DNA of 37,647 nucleotides from Emergencia sp. (GTDB lineage Bacteria > Bacillota > Clostridia > Peptostreptococcales > Anaerovoracaceae), in the NCBI GenBank assembly GCA_022767345.1, contig JALEOD010000059.1, positions 1 to 37,647 of the forward strand. The letters are read 5' to 3'. The notes under the pieces are model-generated. The model worked only from the letters and a program-made list of their open reading frames with translations, had not been told where the DNA came from and made no database searches. The stretch's first letter is position 1. Every line of letters starts with the position of its first letter. The position numbers were made by a program, and so were the translations under genes. Positions 1 to 8,262 of this stretch are shown here, in pieces.

Positions 1-126
1 CAGCTGATATCTCTGATACAGTGTTGTTGTGATTGCTGCTGTCAGAGTTGTCTTACCGTGGTCTACGTGACCGATTGTACCGATATTGATATGCGGTTTG
101 GTTCTCTCAAATTTTGCTTTTGCCAT
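1..126 (-). CDS. tuf: Elongation factor Tu, N-terminal part (runs off the left edge)
   Basis: The reverse strand encodes 42 residues starting [19 protein letters not shown] and continuing into the P-loop [14 protein letters not shown], which is the canonical start of EF-Tu, the GTPase that delivers aminoacyl-tRNA to the ribosome. The ATG at 124-126 is preceded by a purine-rich AGGAGG-type site. It lies 78 bp downstream of fusA in the usual str-operon order. The 5' untranslated part contains a small hairpin (GTCTG/CAGAC arms, about 149-182). Only the first tenth of the protein is in the window. Confidence 0.97.
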   Translation of the reverse strand, partial: MAKAKFERTKPHINIGTIGHVDHGKTTLTAAITTTLYQRYQL

Positions 127-204
127 TTTTGTTTTCCTCCTGATTATAGGTCTGCCCCAGTCGCTAGTCCGAAAGGACAGACCGCTAAAGGTTAATTTTT
201 ATTC

Positions 205-2274
205 TTATTTATTGCCAATTTTTTCAACTAAGTTGTCAGGCAATTTTTCGAAGTGGTCCATCTGCATTACATATACACCACGACCCTGGGTCTTGGAACG
301 CAGGTCTGTTGCATAACCGAACATTTCGGACAGAGGTACCATACCTCTTACTGCAACAACGCCGTTGTTCATGTCGGAACCTTCGATTCTGCCTCTTCTG
401 GAGGAGATATCGCCGATTACATCACCCATGTATTCTTCAGGAACTGTAACTTCAACTTTGAAGATTGGTTCCAGCAGAACTGGTTTTGCCTTCTTAGCAG
501 CTTCTCTGAATGCCATGGAAGCGGCAACCTTAAATGCCATTTCAGAGGAGTCGACTTCGTGATAGGAACCGTCATACAGTTCTACACCAACGTCTACTAC
601 CTGATATCCGGCAATAGGACCATTTTCCATTGCTTCCTTAATACCGTCTTCAATCTTAGGGATGTATTCCTTAGGACTTGCACCACCGACGATATTGTTG
701 ACAAATTCAAAGCCTGCACCCGGTTCTCTCGGGTAAACTCTGATTTTAACGTGACCGTACTGACCGTGACCACCGGACTGTTTCGCATACTTGTGGTCAA
801 CATCAGCATTGGAAGAAATTGTTTCTTTGTAGGATACCTGAGGCTTACCTACATTTGCTTCTACCTTGAATTCACGCAGCAGTCTGTCTACGATGATTTC
901 CAGGTGAAGTTCTCCCATGCCGGCGATGATGGTCTGTCCAGTATCTTCGTTTGTATAAGTCTTGAAAGTCGGGTCTTCTTCTGCCAGCTTAGCCAGTGCA
1001 ATACCCATCTTTTCCTGACCTGCCTTGGTCTTAGGCTCAATTGCGATTTCGATTACTGGATCCGGGAATTCCATGGATTCCAGAATAATCTCATGCTTTT
1101 CATCGCAAAGTGTATCACCAGTTGTAGTGTCTTTCAGACCTACTGCAGCAGCAATATCTCCGGAGTAAACCTTGTCGATTTCTTCTCTCTTGTTTGCGTG
1201 CATCTGCAGGATTCTTCCGATTCTGCCTTTCTTACCCTTTGTAGAGTTATAGATATAGGAACCAGAATCCAGTGTACCGGAATAAACACGGAAGAATGCC
1301 AGCTTACCAACAAACGGGTCAGCCATAATCTTAAATGCAAGGGCTGAAAACGGTTCGTTATCGTCAGCATGTCTTACATCTTCTTCTCCAGTATCCGGAT
1401 TTACACCTTTGATAGGCGGAATATCAACTGGGGATGGCATATAGTCAACTACTGCGTCCAGCATCATCTGAACACCCTTATTTCTATATGCGCTACCGCA
1501 AAGCATAGGAACCATTTCGCAGGCAATTGTCTGCTTTCTGATGGTATCTTTCATTTCTTTTACGGTCAGTTCTTCACCCTCTAAGAATTTCATCATCAGT
1601 TCTTCGTCACATTCTGCAACGGATTCAACTAATTTTTCTCTCCATTCATTAGCGAGTTCTTTCATATCGTCAGGAATTTCAGTGATTTCAAATTCCTGTC
1701 CCAGTTCATCTTTGTAAATCTCTGCTTTCATTTCTACCAGGTCGATAATTCCGATGAAACTATCTTCCGCACCGATAGGAAGCTGAACAGGAACTGCATT
1801 TGCTTTCAGTCTGTCCTTAACCATGTCAACTACTCTGAAGTAGTTTGCTCCTAAAATATCCATTTTATTTACAAAAATCATTCTAGGAACACCGTACTTT
1901 TCAGCCTGTCTCCAAACGGTTTCAGACTGCGGCTCTACACCGCCCTTTGCACAAAGTACAGTTACTGCTCCATCCAGTACTCTCAGGGAACGTTCTACTT
2001 CTACTGTAAAGTCAACGTGACCCGGTGTATCGATGATGTTGATTCTATGATTCTTCCACTGTGCTGTAGTTGCTGCAGAGGTAATTGTAATACCACGCTC
2101 CTGTTCCTGTTCCATCCAGTCCATTGTAGCGGCACCATCGTGGGTTTCGCCGATTTTATGAGTTCTTCCTGTATAGAAAAGGATACGCTCCGTGGTAGTG
2201 GTCTTTCCGGCGTCGATGTGCGCCATAATACCAATGTTTCTTGTTTTCTCAAGTGAAAACTGTCTACCAGCCAT
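205..2274 (-). CDS. fusA: Elongation factor G
   Basis: This is a 689-residue translational GTPase that drives ribosomal translocation in the cytosol. The N-terminus carries the G1 motif [12 protein letters not shown] (about residues 17-28), the switch-I motif [12 protein letters not shown]3 DTPGHVDFT and G4 NKMD. The later domains include the domain IV stretch [11 protein letters not shown]. Length and order match bacterial EF-G (about 690 aa). The ATG at 2274 has GGAGG seven bases upstream. It follows rpsG closely and precedes tuf, so it is very likely co-transcribed in the str operon. The conserved core shows no frameshift or stop, unlike the neighbouring rpsG. Confidence 0.98.
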   Translation of the reverse strand: MAGRQFSLEKTRNIGIMAHIDAGKTTTTERILFYTGRTHKIGETHDGAATMDWMEQEQERGITITSAATTAQWKNHRINIIDTPGHVDFTVEVERSLRVLDGAVTVLCAKGGVEPQSETVWRQAEKYGVPRMIFVNKMDILGANYFRVVDMVKDRLKANAVPVQLPIGAEDSFIGIIDLVEMKAEIYKDELGQEFEITEIPDDMKELANEWREKLVESVAECDEELMMKFLEGEELTVKEMKDTIRKQTIACEMVPMLCGSAYRNKGVQMMLDAVVDYMPSPVDIPPIKGVNPDTGEEDVRHADDNEPFSALAFKIMADPFVGKLAFFRVYSGTLDSGSYIYNSTKGKKGRIGRILQMHANKREEIDKVYSGDIAAAVGLKDTTTGDTLCDEKHEIILESMEFPDPVIEIAIEPKTKAGQEKMGIALAKLAEEDPTFKTYTNEDTGQTIIAGMGELHLEIIVDRLLREFKVEANVGKPQVSYKETISSNADVDHKYAKQSGGHGQYGHVKIRVYPREPGAGFEFVNNIVGGASPKEYIPKIEDGIKEAMENGPIAGYQVVDVGVELYDGSYHEVDSSEMAFKVAASMAFREAAKKAKPVLLEPIFKVEVTVPEEYMGDVIGDISSRRGRIEGSDMNNGVVAVRGMVPLSEMFGYATDLRSKTQGRGVYVMQMDHFEKLPDNLVEKIGNK

Positions 2275-2315
2275 TACATTTCCTCCATTTTTCTACGAAA
2301 TCGAAGAAAGTCAAA

Positions 2316-2786
<471 letters not shown>

Positions 2787-2806
2787 TTCTCTTCCCTCCT
2801 CGCTTG

Positions 2807-2910
2807 ATAATTCCGTGAATTGCTGCGTTGTTACTCATTTGCTCGTCGGTTACGTACTCAAGTACGCGCCCTCCTCACTCATTCACACGCCTTGCACTTC
2901 GCGGAATTAT
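2807..2910. repeat. 104-bp palindromic hairpin repeat between rpsL and rpsG
   Basis: The element is bounded by near-perfect inverted ends: ATAATTCCGTGAA (2807-2819) and TTCGCGGAATTAT (2898-2910), with one mismatch. A perfect 6-bp palindrome CGTACT/AGTACG with a 2-base loop sits almost exactly at its centre (2853-2866). The arms between are only partly complementary, so the whole unit would fold as one long imperfect hairpin. It ends about ten bases before the rpsG Shine-Dalgarno site. The layout resembles a MITE or REP-type repeat. I found no second copy in this window and do not recognise a named family. Confidence 0.6.
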
Positions 2911-3060
2911 CTGCGCGAGCTGAATTATAAATCATATAACAAGCTCCCTCTATCTACATTCCGTGAACTGCACGACCAATGTCCGCATTTTCTGCAATTC
3001 TCAAAATTACCTGCACAATTGTTTTAACTGATTTTCTAATTGCACATTCTCTTCACCCAT
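2911..3060 (-). other. Degenerate short reading frames between the hairpin repeat and the RNA candidate
   Basis: An ATG at 3058-3060 opens 17 codons (MGEENVQLENQLKQLCR) and stops at 3007. In a shifted frame the same strand continues to 2925 as a cysteine-rich stretch containing ENCRKCGHWSC. Read with a one-base shift near 3010 the two would form a peptide of about 45 residues with a CxxC-like pair. There is no clear ribosome binding site. I do not recognise it. It may be a decayed cargo gene of the inserted element, or chance. Confidence 0.2.
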
Positions 3061-3200
3061 ACGCCGTAAGGCGCAGGATTACTCTGGGGTCGTCCTGCAA
3101 TTAAATAGACGCCCAGTCTTACGGGGGTACTCGACTTCCTTCAAAGGAGCCGCGAGCGCACTTAATGTATATAGTTATGCGCAGATAAGCGCAACATTAT
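3060..3200 (-). ncRNA. Candidate structured RNA (pseudoknot-capable) upstream of rpsG
   Basis: On the minus strand, CCGTAAG (3118-3124) can pair with CTTACGG (3064-3070), closing a domain. Inside it CTGGGCGTC (3108-3116) pairs with GACGACCCCAG (3084-3094, with a bulge). The loop GCAGGA (3093-3098) can pair with TCCTGC (3073-3078) outside that stem, giving a pseudoknot. Two more hairpins lie upstream: TCCTT/AAGGA near 3137-3149 and TGCGC/GCGCA at 3178-3193. The region has no convincing ORF. The fold suggests a functional RNA such as a mobile-element guide RNA (HEARO/omega-RNA-like) or a cis-regulator, but I could not match it to a known family. Strand is inferred from the operon direction. Confidence 0.4.
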
Positions 3201-3259
3201 TATATATATCAAGGGCTCTTTCTATTCCCGATTCATTCTTTACTGTTGAAGAAATAAAA

Positions 3260-3676
3260 CTATTTCTTCTTAGGTCTCTTAGCACCGTACTTGGAACGAG
3301 CCTGATTTCTGTTGTTTACGCCGGCAGTGTCCAGTGTACCTCTGATGATGTGATAACGCACACCTGGGAGGTCCTTAACTCTTCCGCCTCTAATCAGTAC
3401 TACGCTGTGTTCCTGCAGGTTATGACCGATACCAGGAATATAAGCGGTTACTTCGATACCGTTGGACAGACGTACTCTTGCAATCTTTCTAAGAGCGGAA
3501 TTCGGCTTCTTAGGGGTTACAGTCTTAACAGAAGTGCACACGCCTCTCTTCTGTGGTGAGTTGGTGTTAGTTGCTACTCTTCTTAAAGAGTTCATACCCT
3601 TACCGAGAGCAGGAGCGGTTGACTTCTTTACAGAACTGGTTCTGCCCTGACGTACTAATTGGTTAATAGTAGGCAT
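3260..3676 (-). CDS. rpsL: Ribosomal protein S12
   Basis: This 138-residue protein sits at the 30S decoding centre. It shows the conserved segments [11 protein letters not shown] and [13 protein letters not shown]. The lysines in both segments (the sites of streptomycin-resistance mutations) are the ordinary residues. The C-terminus is the usual basic [11 protein letters not shown]. The ATG at 3676 is preceded by AAGGAG. It is the first gene of the str operon here, with a good promoter 90-120 bp upstream. The gap to rpsG is 473 bp, far larger than the usual few tens of bases. Confidence 0.98.
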   Translation of the reverse strand: MPTINQLVRQGRTSSVKKSTAPALGKGMNSLRRVATNTNSPQKRGVCTSVKTVTPKKPNSALRKIARVRLSNGIEVTAYIPGIGHNLQEHSVVLIRGGRVKDLPGVRYHIIRGTLDTAGVNNRNQARSKYGAKRPKKK

Positions 3677-3766
3677 TAGTTTCTCCTTTCTTTTTAAACT
3701 TTATTTTCACAGCCAAACTGACCCTAAATCTACTTCTAGGGCCAATTTCACTTGAAACGCTCTAAT

Positions 3767-3795
3767 ATTTTATCACATATCTTTCTCAAGTGCAA
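3767..3795 (-). promoter_or_regulatory. Promoter of the str operon (rpsL)
   Basis: On the minus strand a -35 box TTGCAC (3790-3795) and a -10 box TAAAAT (3767-3772) are separated by 17 bp, a standard housekeeping sigma factor layout. The leader to rpsL is about 85 nt and contains a small hairpin of CCCTA/TAGGG arms at 3722-3741. An 18-bp palindrome lies just upstream at 3819-3836. Confidence 0.75.
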
Positions 3796-3818
3796 GGAAA
3801 TTATTCCTGATTTTGCTG

Positions 3819-3838
3819 TAAATTTAGCTAAATTTAGC
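3819..3838. repeat. 18-bp AT-rich perfect palindrome and tandem repeat upstream of the rpsL promoter
   Basis: TAAATTTAGCTAAATTTA reads the same on both strands. It is also the core of a direct repeat of TAAATTTAGC (two copies, 3819-3838). It lies about 24 bp upstream of the rpsL -35 box, where an UP-element or operator would act, and downstream of the permease stop. The function is not known. Confidence 0.4.
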
Positions 3839-3922
3839 CAGCCTTAAAAATTTGCTGACGCAACTCATTACTCCCAATTTCCCTTTCATAAACTAACCCG
3901 CGGACATCGTGCGTACCGCATT

Positions 3923-5230
3923 CTACAGGCAGAAATAAAGAAGAAATACGACAGCCAGCGCCACAACGGGCAGATTCAATTCATTTCTCCTGCCTGCGGC
4001 AATTTTGCAGATTAGATGAAAAATAAATCCTGCTGCAATACCTGTCGTAATTGAATATGTCATCGGCATCGCCACTATGGTGATAAATGCAGGAATCGCA
4101 TCATCCAGACGGCTGAAGTCAACTTTTTTTACTTCCATCAGCAGATACATGCCCACAATAATCAGGGCCGGCGCAGTCACAGCGCTTGTCATCACCCCAG
4201 TAAGCGGCGAGAACACGACAGCCAGCAGGAAACACAAGGCAGTTGTTACGGCAGTCAGCCCAGTTTTTCCACCTGCTGCGATACCGGAAACCGATTCCGC
4301 ATAGCATGTAACAGTAGAGGTTCCAAATAATGCGCCCATCACAGAGCCTGCCGCATCGGCAATCAGAATCGGTCCGCTTCCCGGCATATTTCCCTTTTCA
4401 TCGGTCATTCCCGCCCTGGAACTGGTGCCGATTAAAAATCCAAGAGTATCAAACATATCGACCATGGTCAATGATATAATAAGCGCGATGAGTGACAGAA
4501 TGCCGGATAATCCCGCTTTCCCCGAAATCAGTCCGGAAAAATCAAGTTTAAATGCTACATCGGCTACGGCTCCCGGAAACTCTGCAAAGTGATCGGGCAT
4601 CGTTGTCTGCCCTGCCACAAGGCTGAGAACGATCGTTATAATCATACCGATAATCAGACTTCCGTTTATATTCAATACAACCAGAACAGCTGTTATAGCC
4701 AGTCCAGCTAGTGCAATCAGAACGGTCGGGGAACTGAGATCTCCCAGAGCAGGCATCCCGCTTTCTAACGATACAATCCCTGTATCCAGAAGTCCGATCA
4801 GTGCGATAAACAGACCCACGCCCGCGCTTATGGCATATTTCAGGTTTGCAGGTACTGCATTGATAATCTTGTCCCTCAAAGGCGAGATGGCAATCAGGAA
4901 AAATAAGATTCCGGAAATAAAGGTAAGCGCCAGCGCCTGCTGCCATGAATATCCGTAAATTCCGCATAAGGTATACGCAAAAAAGGCGTTCATCCCCATG
5001 CCCGGCGCCATAGCAAAAGGTTTATTGCTCAAAAAAGCACACAGCAGGGTGCCTGCCGCGGCCGAAAGACATGTCGCTACCATGACACCGCCGGAATTCA
5101 TACCTGTAGATGACAGAAATACCGGGTTCAGAAAAATGATATAGGCCATAGCAAAAAAGGTTGTCAGACCGGCTCTGATTTCCTGCCTGACGGTAGTGTG
5201 ATTTTCTTCCAGTTTAAATAGTTTTTTCAT
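3923..5230 (-). CDS. NCS2/AzgA-type nucleobase (guanine/hypoxanthine-like) permease
   Basis: This is a 435-residue polytopic membrane protein with about a dozen hydrophobic segments. It shows the family signatures of the PbuG/AzgA group: RAGLTTFFAMAYIIFLNP near the N-terminus, MGMNAFFAYTLC, MVDMFDTLGFLIG, and GTSTVTCYAESVSGIAAGGKTGLTAV. These permeases import purine bases with protons. I chose the ATG at 5230, six bases after GGAGGG; upstream in-frame ATGs lie inside the riboswitch terminator hairpin. A cobalamin riboswitch precedes the gene rather than a purine riboswitch. The substrate could therefore be a base used in cobamide metabolism (for example adenine or a benzimidazole-like base), which is inference. 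The next gene downstream is rpsL, with its own promoter. Confidence 0.9.
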   Translation of the reverse strand: MKKLFKLEENHTTVRQEIRAGLTTFFAMAYIIFLNPVFLSSTGMNSGGVMVATCLSAAAGTLLCAFLSNKPFAMAPGMGMNAFFAYTLCGIYGYSWQQALALTFISGILFFLIAISPLRDKIINAVPANLKYAISAGVGLFIALIGLLDTGIVSLESGMPALGDLSSPTVLIALAGLAITAVLVVLNINGSLIIGMIITIVLSLVAGQTTMPDHFAEFPGAVADVAFKLDFSGLISGKAGLSGILSLIALIISLTMVDMFDTLGFLIGTSSRAGMTDEKGNMPGSGPILIADAAGSVMGALFGTSTVTCYAESVSGIAAGGKTGLTAVTTALCFLLAVVFSPLTGVMTSAVTAPALIIVGMYLLMEVKKVDFSRLDDAIPAFITIVAMPMTYSITTGIAAGFIFHLICKIAAGRRNELNLPVVALAVVFLLYFCL

Positions 5231-5244
5231 TAGTGCCCTCCATA

Positions 5245-5300
5245 CAAAAAAATAACGCATCCGGCAGAGATACTTTCGCATCATATCTCTCCAATGCGTT
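5245..5300 (-). terminator. Riboswitch-linked intrinsic terminator before the NCS2 permease
   Basis: On the minus strand AACGCAT (5294-5300) pairs with ATGCGTT (5254-5260). An inner stem GAGATA/TATCTC extends the hairpin, and a run of seven U's follows. It lies between the cobalamin aptamer and the permease ribosome binding site, where a transcription-attenuating expression platform is expected. Confidence 0.85.
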
Positions 5301-5302
5301 TT

Positions 5303-5470
5303 GGCTGCTCACCAGCTGGTGTTCTGACTCCAGTATCATCATCATTCTTCGCCTTCCCGGTTTCCCAGTGACATCATGAAGAAGACTCCTCTGTTACAGC
5401 GTTGGCGGCGTACAGGAATTGCACCTGTTTTCCTTTAAACCCTTTCGGGTACTGGCAAGCCTTTTCAATT
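5303..5470 (-). promoter_or_regulatory. Cobalamin riboswitch
   Basis: The minus strand carries the conserved blocks of the cobalamin (B12) aptamer in order. First is GGTGCAATTCC followed by ACGCCGCCAACGCTGTAAC (5393-5425; compare the B12 box pattern of GGTG, AA, TCC, then CCGC and CTGT). Next is GTCACTGGGAAACCGGGAAGGC-like sequence at 5351-5372. Last is ACTGGAGTCAGAACACC at 5318-5334, matching the AGUCAGGAGACC block. A terminator and an NCS2 permease follow directly. The architecture suggests that ligand binding favours termination. Confidence 0.85.
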
Positions 5471-5480
5471 TTCACATATT

Positions 5481-5508
5481 ATTATATACAATCCGAGCAG
5501 AAATGCAA
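5481..5508 (-). promoter_or_regulatory. Promoter of the riboswitch/permease transcript
   Basis: On the minus strand TTGCAT (5503-5508) and TATAAT (5481-5486) are 16 bp apart, placing the start point just before the cobalamin aptamer. Confidence 0.7.
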
Positions 5509-5628
5509 GAAAAAAGATTCATACAGGGACTGCAATCGGACTGACTGAATTAAGATTTTAGACTTTCTAATGGCAATTTAACCTGATTATCATCACCCCA
5601 TAAAATTCTACAGACCTCTTAAAATCTG

Positions 5629-7017
5629 TTATCTCTGCGTTTTCTCATTTTCGGACAACCTGGAGATTCCATATAACAGTATGCCGCTGACAGCTAAACT
5701 AACTAAAACCGATGGGAATTCTCCGACAATCGATACTTTCCCCAGAACAAAAAACTCCCACATAAGTCCGCAGACTACAGAACCGACTACGCTGGCGACT
5801 GCCCCTCTCCCAGTTGCCCAGTTCGTGTACAGTCCAAAAATCATCGGAAGAAAGACCGCTGAACTATAGAATAAACCGGACGTGTACAATACAGTAATAA
5901 TATTATCAAAGGCCAGAGAAATCGCCAGGCTCGCCAGGGCTATAACAATTGTCGTTATCCTAGATAACTTAATATCACTAACCCTGCCGTTTTTTTGAAA
6001 TGCCGGCGCGAGAATATCATTTACACTCAGCACTGTTACCGCATGCAATATCGAAGTACTGGTCGAAATTGTCGCCGCAAAGACACCTGCGACAGCAAGC
6101 CCTGCAAAACCTGCAGGCAGCACTTTAACAAGAAGTGTCGAAAACACCAGGTTGGAATCTTCAATCTCCGGAAGAATTACTGCCGCGCTTACGCCAATCA
6201 GGCCTGTTGCTGTTGAAACCGCGACATAAAATCCGGCAGTAAACAGCATGCCGAACTTTGCAGTACCGCCATCCTTGGCAGATACAATTCTCTGTACATA
6301 GTTTTGATTGGTCGCATAAGAAATGCCAAAGAGAATCCCCCAGGACAGCGGCGTCCATACACCTATACTGCCGATAGACATAAAACCTTTCGGCAGACTT
6401 TCTGTTATTTCTCCAATGCCTCCGCCCGCGCTGATGGTTACAGGTACCGCTGTAAATACCGCAGCTGCCATAATAAAAAACAGCAAGACATCAGTATTCA
6501 CAACTGTCCGTAGTCCTCCGCTGGTCAAAAACAGCGTAATAAGCATCCCAATTACCAATGTGATCCGCACATCTAAACCCGTCAACGTATTAAGCATAAC
6601 CGACGAAACAGTAAACTGGGTCGACAACGCGGCAATAGACGCACAGATATGCATTGCGCTGGTGATGTACTTCATACTGATTCCGTATCGCTTTCCCAGA
6701 TAGTCCGGCACCGTAAGCCCATCCAATCCATTGAGTCTTTTCGCCAGTACAAATCCTACCAGCAAAAATCCTGGAGCGGCGGCAAGATTCCACCACATGC
6801 CGCCCATCCCCATCAAATAGCAATAGCCCACTGCTCCGACAAGACCGCTGCCGCCAAAATCCGTCGCTGCCATGGACAAGCCTGCCTGCAGCTTATTCAG
6901 TCCTTTATTCATCGTCAGAAAATCATCAGAATCCGAAAGTCTGCGATTCGAAACATGCCCCGCAATCAAAACCACTGCTATTAGCAGAGCCATAAAAATG
7001 TAATCTATCGTTTTCAT
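5629..7017 (-). CDS. Sodium:solute symporter (SSS family)
   Basis: This 462-residue protein has about 12-13 membrane segments with the SSS family look. It starts IDYIFMALLIAVVLIAGHVSNRR, then has DFLTMNKGLNKLQAGLSMAATDFGGSG (the helix 1-2 region that contributes to Na+ and substrate binding), GLTVPDYLGKRYG, and ATISTSTSILHAVTVLS near residue 315. Length is typical. The specific substrate cannot be read. It is the last gene of a three-gene operon (MFS, amidohydrolase, SSS) with a 19-bp gap after the amidohydrolase, so it probably imports the amidohydrolase substrate or a related compound with Na+. Confidence 0.9.
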   Translation of the reverse strand: MKTIDYIFMALLIAVVLIAGHVSNRRLSDSDDFLTMNKGLNKLQAGLSMAATDFGGSGLVGAVGYCYLMGMGGMWWNLAAAPGFLLVGFVLAKRLNGLDGLTVPDYLGKRYGISMKYITSAMHICASIAALSTQFTVSSVMLNTLTGLDVRITLVIGMLITLFLTSGGLRTVVNTDVLLFFIMAAAVFTAVPVTISAGGGIGEITESLPKGFMSIGSIGVWTPLSWGILFGISYATNQNYVQRIVSAKDGGTAKFGMLFTAGFYVAVSTATGLIGVSAAVILPEIEDSNLVFSTLLVKVLPAGFAGLAVAGVFAATISTSTSILHAVTVLSVNDILAPAFQKNGRVSDIKLSRITTIVIALASLAISLAFDNIITVLYTSGLFYSSAVFLPMIFGLYTNWATGRGAVASVVGSVVCGLMWEFFVLGKVSIVGEFPSVLVSLAVSGILLYGISRLSENEKTQR

Positions 7018-7036
7018 TACAGTTTCTCAGCCTTCT

Positions 7037-8242
7037 TTACTCGACAAATAATTTGCCTTCTTTCAATACGTATTTCGGCAGCCGCTTCATAACTTCAATA
7101 TTTTCGTCCGGTGTGCCTTCAATCACGATTAAATCGGCTAGCTTGCCCACCTTTACAGTACCAATACTGTCCTTCATTCCAATCAGCGCCGCACTGTCTA
7201 TTGTTGCCATTTTCAGCAGCTCTTCGTTAGAAAATCCAGCGTCTTTTCTCGCTATAAATTCCAAACCGGGAAATGCATTAAAAGTTACTCTGTCCGCATC
7301 GGTTCCCCAGCCAAGCCTGATGCCTGCACGGTAAGCCTTTGGCATATACTCTGAAATGTGTTCCATAATCTCTATAGAACGCTCGTGCATAAACTTCGGC
7401 GTATTTCCAGTCAGATCTTCGCGCATTGAATAAGCAATTTCCACAGTTGGAACAATAAAGGTCTGATTGCCATGTGACAGCAGCGTCTCGATGCACGCAT
7501 CATCAATGTAAGAAGCATGCTCGATACTTCCAATCTCCGCTTCTGCACATGCAAGAATACCTTTTTTACCGTGACAATGCGCCGCCACATAAGTCCCCAT
7601 CTCTTTAGCAGCATCAGAAAGTGCCTTCAGCTCTTCAAAAGAACAAATCATCGCGCCGGGGTCTCCTCCAATATTCATCACTGCGCCCGTTGCCATGTAT
7701 TTGACAAAATCACAGCCCAGTTCGATATCTTCCCGTACAATCTTTCGAGCCTCAGCTGCATTATCAAAGACTTTATAGAGCGGTCCGAATTCCGCATTGC
7801 CCGGTGCTGTCGGTGTATTGCAGTGGCCGGAAGCAATAACCCGGGGTCCCATGATTGTACCTTTGGCATACATATCACGCAGCGTTACACCCAGATTAAA
7901 TGCTGAGCCGCAGTCTCTGACCGTGGTAAAACCGCTGCGAAGGTAGTCAAAGCCATACTCAATACCCTCCACCAATTCCTTCACGGCATTGCGATATTTG
8001 ATCTGCAGAACATCCATCGTTGTGAAATCAAAGTGCATATGTAAATCCAGCATGCCCGGCATGAGGGTGTTTCCTTCGACATCCAGTATGTCAATATCTC
8101 CCTCAAAGGCAGTGCCCGCCGGAAGAATCTCCTTGATTCGCTTATTTTCAATTACAATGTCAGCCAGCTGATTTTCTTTTACCTCATATTCTTCTGTCAG
8201 ATAGGAAATCAGTCTGCAATTCTTTAAAATCAATGTCTTCAT
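7037..8242 (-). CDS. Amidohydrolase-superfamily metal-dependent hydrolase
   Basis: This is a 401-residue cytosolic enzyme with the full two-metal amidohydrolase set. The strand-1 HxH is LDLHMHFD (H68, H70). A lysine able to be carboxylated is FVKYMATGA (K181). Metal histidines lie in AAHCHG (H222) and IEHAS (H242), and the catalytic Asp in GTDAD (D315). The C-terminal GKLADLIVIEGTP is typical of the imidazolonepropionase / Xaa-Pro dipeptidase-like group. ATG at 8242 follows GGAGG. The reaction is probably hydrolysis of a cyclic or peptide amide; I cannot assign the substrate. It lies between two different transporters in one operon, which supports a take-up-and-hydrolyse route. Confidence 0.88.
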   Translation of the reverse strand: MKTLILKNCRLISYLTEEYEVKENQLADIVIENKRIKEILPAGTAFEGDIDILDVEGNTLMPGMLDLHMHFDFTTMDVLQIKYRNAVKELVEGIEYGFDYLRSGFTTVRDCGSAFNLGVTLRDMYAKGTIMGPRVIASGHCNTPTAPGNAEFGPLYKVFDNAAEARKIVREDIELGCDFVKYMATGAVMNIGGDPGAMICSFEELKALSDAAKEMGTYVAAHCHGKKGILACAEAEIGSIEHASYIDDACIETLLSHGNQTFIVPTVEIAYSMREDLTGNTPKFMHERSIEIMEHISEYMPKAYRAGIRLGWGTDADRVTFNAFPGLEFIARKDAGFSNEELLKMATIDSAALIGMKDSIGTVKVGKLADLIVIEGTPDENIEVMKRLPKYVLKEGKLFVE

Positions 8243-8262
8243 ATCGTAATTCCTCCAAAATC

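Noticed and set aside
253-1347. 364-codon plus-strand open frame
   Set aside because: It lies wholly antisense to fusA, has no ribosome binding site, and its composition is that of a shadow of the real gene.
3260-3676. Streptomycin-resistance changes in S12
   Set aside because: The lysines in TPKKPNS and GGRVKDLPG are the ordinary ones.
5285-5470. Purine riboswitch before the nucleobase permease
   Set aside because: The conserved purine aptamer loops are absent; the blocks present match the cobalamin riboswitch instead.
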